Assembly: GCA_023634235.1 (NCBI GenBank) | Contig: JAMKCF010000023.1 | Location: 4,687,001-4,751,000 of the forward strand | Reading direction: 5' to 3' | Length of the DNA stretch: 64,000 nucleotides | From: Pisaster brevispinus | Taxonomy: Eukaryota > Echinodermata > Asteroidea > Forcipulatida > Asteriidae | Part shown: positions 28,001-40,000 of the stretch, piece after piece | Layout of the letters: every line of letters begins with the position of its first letter | Position numbering within the stretch: position 1 is the first letter of the stretch | The notes under the pieces: model-generated | Database searches by the model: none | Seen by the model: the letters and a program-made list of their open reading frames with translations, nothing else | Told to the model about the DNA's origin: nothing | Position numbers and translations under genes: made by a program

Positions 28001-31000
28001 CTGAGAATCAAGTAGTTGAAGCGCTTTCCCCTTTAAGTGCTCCCCTTTAACTGTTCCAGAAACATCAACTACAAGTTCCCTTCATCAATCCATTTAGGTT
28101 TCAATCTCTGATTTCCTTGTGTATTATCCGTAGAGGGGAAACTGTAAGGGAGGTGACAGCGTCTTATCAATTGCTCTAAAGATCTGTCAGAGTGGCTGTC
28201 AGATTGATTTAATGTAGGAGCAATAAAGGATTAAGAATGTGGACTGAGGGATTTTGAAGCTTCTGCTCGATTGACAGATTTGAGAGTATCCGGGGTCAAG
28301 TGAAGTCAGATTCCATTTTTTGTTCATAGTGCAGAATTTTTTTTACCCTTCAAATCAATGTAACCAAATTTAGTCTGACACCCGAACAAAGATAGTAACA
28401 AAATTGGGAGACTGCCAACATTAGGAGTAGATGGCTCAGTTGGTAAAGTGCCGGCACTTTATATCTTTAATCCATAGGTCACAGATTCAAATCCCGCTTA
28501 ATTACATTTTTCTGTTTTCAACCCAAAATCATTTAAACTTAGTCTGGAAATAGTCTGAGTCCATTTTGGTAGAGTGAGAATCTATTCACTAGTGATATAA
28601 CACAAAGGGAACATGACCAAGATGGTGGCTGTATGATTCAACATTCATGATGGAGCTAAACTAGTAATGCAACAAAATTAAACCTGAACAAGCTGAGTAA
28701 TTTTCAGTCCTAATTCTTGAAAATGTGTACCTGGTGGAAGTATTGTGACAAACCTTCACTCTCAACCAATCCCCCATCCCCTTATTTCTCCCCAGTGTCC
28801 CTGTGGCATATGGAAGTCTGTCATGTCACTATATTTTTATCCCTGGCTTAATTTCCCCCACATGTTTGGCTTTTAATCTACTCAGTGGACAGTAGCAGAC
28901 TGTTTGTTACTTGTATGCCGTCGCCTTAATAGACTGAAACTCGGGACTGATTTTTAGATAAATTTAGGCTCCACATCAATTGTCTACATTCTAATTTTGG
29001 TGGGTGACGTCGTAATCGGTAGATAACTTGGAATGGGGATAACTCAAGCTTGAGAGAGATAAGAAGTGGGGGTTTTTTTCCAGTCAATGGTAGCCATGTT
29101 ATAGGGTCAGTTGTTCCCATTGGGGGTTAGGAGTGAAGGTGGTTATCAGAGGAAGCATGTGGCCCCAGCCCCAGGTACAAACTTGGCACGTAGAGGTTTG
29201 CCTGCCGGTGCCTCGGATTGGTCATAAAGCTGTGGAGATAGCCTGGTTGAAATGCAGAGTAATGACAGTGCTGCCAACATTAGCATCTTGCAATCGGGGA
29301 GATCTTGTACATGAATTCAACATAACAGGGAAAACGTTTTCATAATTAGGAAGATTTTCAAATTGCTTTGTCAGAAAGACGGAAAAGATTGGTTTAATTT
29401 TTAGGGAGAGTTGGCAGCTCTGTACTGTAATGACCTCGATTCTCATAAGATTTGAAACTTTGCACTGTGTATCAATCTTTCTTGCAAAGCAAAGTGTGAT
29501 GTCACAATACCAATCACTATGATGATACTGACAGCCCATCTAATGATGAATCTTGGTGCTTTATGAAATTGAGCCCAGGAGATGTCACTATGTGACAGAC
29601 ATGGCGCATTACATGTCTCCATTATCATTATTATTACTGCAATCTCCAAGGCACTCATGCATCCAGCCCGAACCCCCCTACCCCGCCCCTTCTTCTCAAC
29701 CTCCTGCCCCCCCCCCATTTTACTTTAATCAACATTTCACTACACAACATCAATCATCAATGATGATTTGTTCTTGTTTCATTGCAGTAAGTTGTGCAGT
29801 GGAGTGTGCTAATGATGGATACTGCAGAACACCAGATACGTGCACATGTGCGGGTGGATGGCGGGGAGAAACATGCAAGGAACGTAAGTAATGAAAGTTA
29901 AAAACTCTCGAGGTACATCGACAGTTGAAAGACCTGTTTCACAAATGAGTTGGGTTTAAAAATCTTCTGTGACTGGTGGGAAACGTTCGCTGGAGAGAAT
30001 ATATGCGCATGAATATGGTTTTGTACTGAAATCTTAGATTTAAAGTTTATTGGCATCAATCATCCTCATGTGGCCTGTCGTTGCCGAGTGGTTAAGAGCA
30101 CCGGGAATAAGCTCTGGTGTTTGTGATCAGCAGAGTGTGGGTTCGAGTCCTGGGCCCAATTTCATAGAGCTGCTTAAGCACAACAATTTGCTAAGCACAA
30201 TCAAATTTTGCTTACCAGAATAAGGTTACCAGCCAAACTACCATGTCACGTGTACAATTTGTGACTGGTATCCTGCTCATTTCTGCTTAGCAGGAAATTG
30301 TTAAGCATTATTTTCTGTTTAAGCAGCTCTATGAAATTGGGCCCTGGTCTTGACACTTTGTGTCCCTGAGCGAGATACTTTACTATAATTGATTTGTCCT
30401 TCAGGATGGGGTATTAAGCCATAGGTCCCAAATACATTTTGTAGTTGAGATTCTCTGAGCTCCTTTCCTGCAGTATTTCTGACTTGTGAATGACACTTTT
30501 GTCCCGTTATTTTAGCCTTATGTCTTCGTCAGTGTGAGAATGGTGGTAGGTGTGTGTCACCAGACTCCTGTGCCTGCCCCAATGGATGGTCCGGACGGTA
30601 TTGCCATGAAGGTAAGACTCTTATCCTGCCTAATCCAGCTTAAAGCTAATCTTATTCCTGAGATTAAGACATGGGTGACCGTTATAAAGCAAACAAAAGG
30701 TCGTTGATTGAATTCTTAGGTTGTTACACAAGGGATTTGTTCCCAGAAGTATTAGGAATCCTCAGTGATTGACAAAAAGATTACAACATAATGCCAAGGC
30801 CCTTTGCATCAACCCAGACTTGAAGTATGTTTATTTCCATTTTACAGTCCAATCTTTTATTTTCATCAACGTTCTCCCTTAACAGTGGTCTGCTGGCCAA
30901 ATACCAGTTAAAACACCTGAGGACCAGTCAGAATTCACTCCAAGTGGTCCTGCTGGCTAGTTCAGTGTTGAAAAGCATCCCTATCTCTTTAAAAAGCTGA

Positions 31001-34000
31001 CGGACGCGTGAAATGACAAGCTAACTGGTCTGGCTTGCCAGTCACTAAGAAAGTCAAGGGCAAACTGACAAGTTTATTTATTTATCTATAAATCTTTTTA
31101 ATAGTATAAACAAATGTTTACTGGACCAGACATTTTTTTCACAAGACAAGAATCAAATAAGAACAAAGTTCCTGATACAGTTCCTGACTGTGTTTATTTG
31201 AACAAGCATTAACACATGGGTTTATCTCATTTTTTTGGTGTTGTGTGTATAATTCATTGCTCAAGAGAACTGTAAGGTATTTATCAGACTTGAAGTCAGC
31301 TTTGGAACATAATGTGTTCAGGCCTTGAACTATGCTCTTGAAGGGGCACGGCAATTTTCCTCTGGTAAGGGGCACTCTATTAGGAAAATGTAAACTTGTA
31401 TTGGAACTTTGCAAAGAGCACCACAGAAAAAAGCACAGGGCACCACGGCAATTGCTGTAGGTGCCGTGGGTTGTGGCCTGTGTGTTTCTGTTCAAGAGAT
31501 TACACAATGAGATATTGTTATTCAATTCAAAAACACAAGACTGTTAGACTTGTCCAGTCGTTTGAGTTGACTAGCAGCAACACTTAACTCACTGGCCTCA
31601 GGCCTGTGGTAAAATTTGAGCCCTGGCCTTAGTTTCGTAGAGGCATTTCAAATATTCTACTTTAGAATACAATAGACCTTATAATTTTGAGTAGGGCGCC
31701 CTCACCTAGAGGTCAAAAGGAGGTTGTTCATTGGCCAATCCTGTTCGCCGCATGTACAAATCTGCGCGTTTCCATTGTGTCACCATTGGTTTACCTCTAA
31801 GATGTCGGCTCAATCAGATCAATGCATGAGGTCCATTGATCCTGATCTCGGTTTATGATCCCTAGATGTGAACGAATGTGAGACGGATGCCCATGGTTGT
31901 CATCATCGATGTAAGAATGCGGAGGGTACTTATACCTGCTCATGCCACCCTGGATTTACTCTGGATGATGATGGATTATCCTGCTCAAGTAAGTCTTGTT
32001 TTTACCTAAGAAAGGGATTAAGGAAGTGATGTTGTTGTGATACATGGAGAAGTAATAAGAAATAATTAGGAGATATAAGAAAGTTCCCAAGAAATACAAA
32101 ACAAGTTTACGAGTAATACAATAAAGTTCTTAAGAAATACAAGGAACTTTTCAATAAATACAAGAAAGTTCTCAAGACATACAAGAAACTTCTCAAAAAA
32201 ATACTACAAGGTTCACAAGACATACAAGCAAGTTGTCAAGAAATGCAAGAAAATTCTCAAGAAATATGAAGTTTGAATCATGTTATTTTGGGACAGAAAA
32301 CAAACAGTATGAATTTTAATAGATGTTGCCCAAAAGACCGATATATAGATAAAGGTTAAATGTCTTTAGGTTTTGAGGGTTTTTTTGGGGGGGGGGGGGT
32401 GGGGGAGTTTATAAAAGGACCGTAAGAGTGTTCCTTACCCTGAAGAAGGGAAATGTTTTTTCTTGAGTGAGTCAATACCTAGTAAAATTTTCTGCTAAAC
32501 AGCTTGAAGAAATAGTGCCAAGGCAGTCTCAGTGTTAAACCCACATCTGCCTAATTATAGGATTTCCCGTAGAACACATAAACGCTGTAAATGATTTACC
32601 TATGGGAACCCATTGATGAACAAGAAGTTATTGTCTGTCTTTATACTCTCATTGTAAGTGATATGAGATGGGAAACATGACAAATATCACATTCAAGATC
32701 TATCATGTTTGTAAATTAATAACTTTGATCGGCTATAATTTTTCTGCTTTTTTGTGGATGCCTTCCCTAAAGTCTTTGATCCTCTTTTTGCTATAAATGG
32801 AAGTTTTTGTTTGTTCTTGTATACGCCTCTTATGAAGGTCCGGTCTAGACCGAAAGCTTAGGCCATCTCCCCTTCTAGTTTTACATTAAAGAGAATGATG
32901 CACTTGATTTGGTTATGTTTATTATTTCCAAGGCAGTGTATAATGCATATTTATTGTATTGCAGTAATAAGCGTAATCCACTACATAAAGTTAGCCATAA
33001 AGTTAGTCAAGAGCACAATTTCATTGAGCTACATAAGCACAAAAAGAAGCTGAGCACAGCAAAATAATGCTTACCAGAGTAAGGTTACCAGCCAAAATAC
33101 CATATCACATGCACCATTTTGTGACTGGTATCCTTGCTAAGAACAAACCTTGTAAGCAGAACTGTCTGCTTAAGCAGCTCTATGAAATTGGGCCCAGACC
33201 ATGGTCAGACGGAGAAGGGCTAAGTGGATTGTTACGGGAAGTTTTGACTGTATTTTGAATGTCTCATTCCAGTTTGTCTAGCCTGCAGTCCGGAGTATGT
33301 CGCACTCCAAGATAAAGTCAATCGAATTGAACAGGTTAGTAACATCTCAGATTCTCACCTCATTCCTAGAGGCTTACTAACATCTGTTCATCTTTATTGC
33401 CTGCCTCGGTACTTCCCTACAACAAATATTATTTTATTATGGCGCTGTGGCAATTTCTTTTGATTGATCGGTTTGGTATTCATATTTCCCTCCTAATTTT
33501 GTTTTTTTAATTTGATTTCCAGTTTGTTTGCCCTTTGGAAAATCAGCAAAAATTGTTCGTAAATAGCCTTAAAGGTTTAAAAAAATCCTATACTATATGT
33601 ACAGCCCATGTACTCCATAAAATGTTCCTACTTTTTAATCAAGTGCCAAGATAATGCCTGGATAAACCTGCCACGAATCAAATGATGCTCAAACGCAGCA
33701 GAAACAAGACTAAGATTGTAATAAGTTTTAGGGTTAACAGAGAAAAAGTTCAAGGTTGTACGGCTTCTGACTGGCACCATCGAACAAAGATATTGACAAA
33801 ATAGGGAGACTGCCAGGGCTAGATAGCTCAGTTGGTAGAGTGCTTGCACGCTAATCCGGAGGTCATTGGTTCAAATCCCGCTCAGTCAGTTTTTCTTTGT
33901 TTAACCCAAAATTAAACAGATAAACAGTGTAAAGTTTTCCAGACATACGACCTTAGGTTAAAAAAACACCACAAGTCGAAAAGCTAAGTGGTTCTTCAAA

Positions 34001-37000
34001 GGTCGTAAAAGACTTAGTCGATTGCATTTCTTGTAAGAAAATGTGGAGAAGTTCCGAAAACAGTTCTTACTTAAAAGAACAGGAAAGTGTTGTGACCATC
34101 TGATTAGAATAAAGGACTGAAATAATGGTCGAAAAAAGAATGGTCTCCCATACACATTGATAAATGATAAATGACTTCAGTGCATTCTTGAATCTGGAAT
34201 CGCTTATGGTCAACCAATGGTCATTGATGGTCAATTACTGGACTGTACAACAAGTTTTCAGGGCCATCTAATTTGTCCATTCTCATGGACATCCAATTAC
34301 TCCATTGATGTCTAAATTATCCACCCGCCCCCCTCTGTTGGCAAGGACATTTAAGCTTAGTCTCCTCAACCCTGCTCCCCCCCAAAAAAAAAATCTTGTC
34401 GCATGACTTTTGTTTTCGACTGAAATTTGTTCAGTCCTCGGGCTAAATCATCTGGAAGGAATTAGAAACCATTACAAAGTGATTGTTACTGATTTTAAGA
34501 ATCCGTCCTGAAATCATGCTTTTCCTCTCCCAATTCTTGTGATGCATTTCTTTATCAAGAATAACTGTTACATATGTATCTTAGAATGTTTCCTCAATTA
34601 GTTGAAGGAGGAAGAAGTGAATCAAACACAATACAAAGGGTTTTCAATGAGCTCATTCAGTTTCTCTAGGGAATACATTTTTAAAGGGACAAATATGAAT
34701 AACTACCCCCATCCCCTAAGGCAAGTTAGCGCCAATTATGAGGGGTAAGGAGGTAAGAAAGAAACTGATTGTCTGGGTAGTATTGGGTCTCTTTCACAAC
34801 AATCATCATTATCATCAATTACTGTGTCAGTCAATCAGTTTCTCTTCAGCCTGGGCAAAGTTAGGCCTAATAAATAATATATTTTGTTTCCTGTTACATG
34901 GGGGGGTGGGGGTCTATAGGGTGGGGGAAAATAAGTTTTAGGATTATTTTTGACATGGTCACTTGCGTGTGCATACCGAGATTTACAGCTAACATTTAGT
35001 GCAATCGGGATTTGAAGTGGTTCTTGCGTTTTTATGCGCTCAGATTTGATAAAATATTTTAGTTAAGTCTTGAATTCTGGTAGTGAAACATGCCGTCGGT
35101 CAGGAAACTTGTTTTAATTGTTAAGAAATTGTTTTACTGTCGGCAGGTTTTTGAACAGATGGTTGGGTTACAAGAAACAAAAAGTCTTTTTTATTAAGCC
35201 TTACACATGTTCTTATTGACATGTAGACAGGTTGAGGTCGTTATACTAAAAAAGACACTCACTCTGCTTCTTTCTAACATCCACAAAATATACAAATTTT
35301 TCTCCTGGAACAATTTTTATGAATAAAGCAAATCCTAAACCACAAAAAGTCATCAAAAACAGCTCTAGAAAAACTTAAATCTTCCCTCTCTATTAGCAAA
35401 TTATCTGCATAAAATAGAGTGACATAACTTACAGAGAATCTTTTTTTTTAAATCTAAACACAACACTAAAATTAAAATAGAAACAATATTTGTGCCCTAT
35501 CCAGATTTTAACAGGTTTTGGTACACCCTTAACTGTAGAAGAAAAAAAGAATTAGCTGTGCAAGCTGCTTACCAACCAAAATGACCAATGGTGAAAATGC
35601 AACAAATTGCAAAAGCTTTGTGCAAGTCTCACGCAAATTTGAACATAGGGACCTGTTAAAGTGCGCAAACTTGGTTCCTTCACGTGTTAAAGCACCGAAT
35701 GTGGGACTAAAGTGGTCCCAAAACAATGTTTGAATAATAAATACTCAAGACTTGCACAGTCTATTCTATCTATTTTTTTGTCTTAGTCTTGTACCAAGTA
35801 ATCTGTTTGAAATTTGGTGTTGTGATTTAGCAAACCTAGTGCAAGCACTGTCCATCAAATGTCTTGACTAAAGACTAGAGAGTTGTCAAGATGACCATCG
35901 AGCAAATAATGTGTTGAAGTGAACATTCCATAGTGGGATTGGTGTGACTAGAGTGGCATATCCAGTCAGGCATGTATGTGTCATTCAAATGACCAGACAT
36001 ACCAAGGTTAAACCATCAAGAAACGTGTTAGATATTATTACATCACTGGAAGAGTATATTCATTCCTATTCTTTAGTGTTCAATAGTTTTAAACTCGGGG
36101 TCCTATTTTTTGTGTTATATATATATATATATATGCAAAGTGTGGACCTGAGAACAAAAGAATCCACATAGTGTAGGGACTTGAAACACTATGTGGCCTT
36201 ACACATGTCCCCATAGTGTTTGTTTACCGTGTTGAAGAATATGATTTTCTGTGTACAGAACAAAGGGTGTGTGTGTGTGAGTTTGTTTTCACATTCAAAC
36301 CGGGGACCTATAACAAAAGAGGACAATAGGGTCCCCGGTTGGGTAAAGGTCCCCAGTTAGAAATTGTGTACAAAACCAATGGGAGCTGTTGCCAAGAAGT
36401 TAGAGTCCAAACAAAAGAGGGACAATAGGAGGTCCCCGATTGGAGGTGTTTACACACTTGTGTGTGTGTGAGTTTGTTTTCACATTCAAACCGGGGACCT
36501 ATAACAAAAGAGGACAATAGGGTCCCCGGTTGGGTAAAGGTCCCCAGTTGGAAATTGTGTACAAAACCAATGGGAGCTGTTGCCAAAAAGTTAAAGTCCA
36601 AACAAAAGAGGGACAATAGGAGGTCCCCGATTGGAGGTGTTTACACACTTGTGTGTGTGTGTGTTTGTATTGCCAACCCTCCGAGGACATTTTACAATAG
36701 GGACAATAGGTCCTCACTAGTCGGTTCTTTGTTTTCAGGTGTCCTCACTAGTCATTTGTGTACAAAACCAATGGGGATTGCTTCAATACAGGAACAACAG
36801 AAAGTACAATAGGTGTCCTCTAACACCTAATGCGTTAGGGCATGTGTGAACCAAATTTATGTGATGCGAAACAAAGTCAGACAAACTTCTTCTTTTTTAA
36901 AACAAAAAACTGCAGGAGTAAACTTGCAGGTACAACCATCTACAAAACTCTCTTGGGAGAAGTGTTGGTTCTAAAAAGAACTGATGTGGTCTAGATATTT

Positions 37001-40000
37001 CAAACAACAAACTCTGCTCGTTTTCATAGTTGTTATAATTATTTATTTATTTATTTGGCCATTGATTAAAGACAATAAATAAATTGTCTGCATGTAAACA
37101 CATTGTCCTTAAGTTTGGTTGTGACAACCGAAATCAGCTGTTGCAATTTTCTTTAGCTCTTCAGATACAGTTTTCTTGATTATGACTTTATTTCAGAGGG
37201 AAATGTTTCACGTAATAAATGGTTCTAGTATAATCTTCATAATCAGGTTTGTTGTATCATTACCAATTCTGTATAATACTTTTAATAATCAGTGAGTTTT
37301 CACAATGAAACTTATCAGTTTGAATAGTTAACAGCCTGGTACTTCGTATATATGCAAACATCTAAAAAGGGGGCAAGGTCTACTAATGTGCCTGTGTTAT
37401 TATTACACATTCCCACATGTAGCTTGGAACAGTCATTGTAAAAGGGGTCTGCGATCCTTTTGATGTAATCGTAGCAATACATCAACAACAAAAATTCACA
37501 AGTGTTTTTATCTTATAGACTTCAACCAATTAGCATTCTTGATTTATGTTGTACCCTGAACTGACTAAATTGACCTCAAACTCCTCAAATTGGAGGATAC
37601 TCGCATGTTGCTTATTGTTTACGAATGAAGATGACAGGTACATAAAAGTCCCCACTCGTTGACCCCATATCTGCCCCTCCCTAAAATACACAGGCCTCAC
37701 ATTTAAACAAAATGTGCTTCATTTGGAAGTTTTGGAAGATTGCCAGATTTAGATCTGGTTAAATATTTTGGGGAACTTTGAGAGAATTTGAGCTGATCGG
37801 GGTACAACCAATTCCATATTTTGTCAGCTTTAAAGGAATACAAGTCAATGCTGGCAGTTGAGTTTCTGCAGATCCTTAAAAAGTATTACAAAGTCTTAAA
37901 TAGAACTATCCAAATCTAAGGCCTTAATAAGCATTCAAAAGTATTAAATTCAGTTATTTGAGGTCTTTAAAAAAAACCGGATGAAGCGTGTAATGAATTT
38001 TCCTATCTGCTGGTCGAGAACTGAATACACCTGCATGTAACATTGCTTTATTCACTTTTGATATCATTTTGTTAAGGGTAGCATTAAAAGGGTCAGTAAA
38101 AGTCTTAAACTTGTCTTTTTATAGTGTGCAGATTTATTAATCATAAGTTAAACAATTTGATTTAATTTGTAATTTGTGTCCCAATATGAAGGCATTACGT
38201 GCAGGGATACCCAGCCATGCTCGGGTTCTAAGAAACATTGTGGAGTGGGACACTGTAAGTCTGTTTTATTTGCAAATGCTGATCTGTCTTGAAAATTACA
38301 GCTCTTCGCTACGATAGAAGTAGAAAAATGTGTCAAAATGACACTCCAACCTTGCTTTGATCCAGAATAATGATTGAATGAATACCCCCATGGGTCTTTG
38401 TGCTTATTTCAGCGATGTTTTGCCCCCAAATCAAAATACATCTCCATAGAAACAGATATTCACTTTTGTTAGAAGTGATCCTACCCGACATTCCAAAGAC
38501 GTTGAACCATGAAGTTTTCTGCATGGAGGTTGGCAATGCATGAAATATGCCTGCACCCGAGCAAACAATTAGGATTATCTTTAGCCAAGATGTCACACAG
38601 AGTTTGTGATTTTGTAGTAGAATGGCATTTTGTAGAAATAACATTTCATACTGGGTAAGAGGTGCTTTGTATCACAGATAATGAAAAGAAATCTACCCCC
38701 TGCTTTTTATCAAAATGTAAATGGTAGAGGTGTTTCTACAAGCAGAAAAATGATCATACCCGTGCATCAAAAGTTGGTGTCACATTTCTTGCTCAACTTG
38801 ATCCACTTGCATAAAGGTGGTAAGCGCAGAAACTTGCTTAACACACCCCAAAAAAAAACTTACCTTGCAGAAAAGGGTTACTGGGCAAAATATTGTGTAG
38901 GACACATTATTTTAGCTGGTGCCCTGCTTAGTTTGATGCTTATCAAAGACACTTGTCAAGCGATGTTTTTCTGCTTAACAGCTTTATGAGATTGGGACCA
39001 GTGCTATCTCTGTCTGTCATGGTGGTGAATGTATTCAATGATGCCTACAAATTGAAAAGAGGAATGACAAATATCTATCACATTATTCATTTGAGTTTAG
39101 ACTCCAGCATCCTGGGGTAATGAAAACAAACTGAAGAATTGAGAACACGTGTCATGGGGAATGTCAATTGTTAGAATACCCCCTGGTCGGGTGTAACTTT
39201 AGGTTGGGTTGGTGGATTTTGAGATGGGCGGACCATTGGATAATCTGATAGGGAGGAGAAGAGTCCAATCAGGGTAGCAACATAGATGTCCCTCAATTGG
39301 GCTAGTTTGGAGATGTAATGCCACCCAATTTCCAATTGGGATCAGTTGTAACCTCTTAGGAGAGGAGTCCAATCAGGGTAGCAACATAGATGTCCCTCAA
39401 TTGGGCTAGTTTGGAGATTTAATGGCACCCAATTTCCAATTGGGATCAGTTGTAACCTCTTAGGAGAGGAGCCCAATCAGGGTAGCAACATAGATGTCCC
39501 TCAATTGGGCTACTTTGGAGATGTAATGCCACCCAATTCCCAATTGGGATCGTTGGTAACCTCACAGGGAGGAGAGGATTCCAATGAGGGTACATATATA
39601 TCCAGATCAGGGTAGTTTGTATTACACTAACGCTCAGCAATACATGAGCCAAGAACTTGTCACCTAAAGGGGGCATGGGTATCCTCATTGGGAGAATATG
39701 GTTCCAAGCAGGATACTAAAGGTTAAACCTGAGAACAAAATATTGAAGATTAAAACCTTGAGCAATAACTCAAAGGATATTTACTCACCAGTAGACAACT
39801 AGCAAATTATTATCATAACTAAGTTATCTCTCTAGTAGACAACTAGCAAACTATTATCATAACTTCATAACTAAGTTATCTCAGCAGGAGTCTGCAGTAA
39901 GATTGTTTTGTTAAAGCTGAGTATTGGCAAGCATTCAGATAGTGATGCATTACTGTTAATTGCAGCTAATATGTTTTGTAGGAATGCATTCTTCTTCAAG

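Larger units (their letters stand above)
26547..29787 (+). other. EGFL7-like intron 4 (3.2 kb)
   Basis: Holds a family C element starting about 10 bp after the donor, a reverse-strand tRNA-like SINE (26940-27135), a family G repeat (27443-27605), a palindromic element (27720-27871) and a tRNA-like SINE (28380-28540). The remainder, including 28550-29760, shows no supported feature. Confidence 0.7.
29884..30515 (+). other. EGFL7-like intron 5 (632 bp)
   Basis: Almost two thirds is occupied by a tRNA-derived SINE interrupted by a family A element (30070-30432). The remaining flanks show nothing notable. Confidence 0.7.
30612..31865 (+). other. EGFL7-like intron 6 (1.25 kb)
   Basis: Contains family C copy 3 (30871-31069) and a repeat related to one at 43085 (31312-31475). 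Nothing else supported. Confidence 0.65.
31989..33272 (+). other. EGFL7-like intron 7 (1.3 kb)
   Basis: Contains a 21-bp tandem repeat (32075-32275), a G-rich run (32387-32406) and family A copy 4 (33012-33195) ending 77 bp before exon 8. Otherwise featureless. Confidence 0.65.

Noticed and set aside
32075..32275. CRISPR-like regular repeats
   Set aside because: The units are contiguous and degenerate with no unique spacers, and the host is a eukaryote.
33818..33890. A functional tRNA gene
   Set aside because: It is embedded in a longer repeat shared with 28380 and 41866, so it is a tRNA-derived SINE.
36308..36812. Open frames with repeated peptides on both strands
   Set aside because: They reflect the 191-bp duplication; the repeated peptides are simply the two copies.
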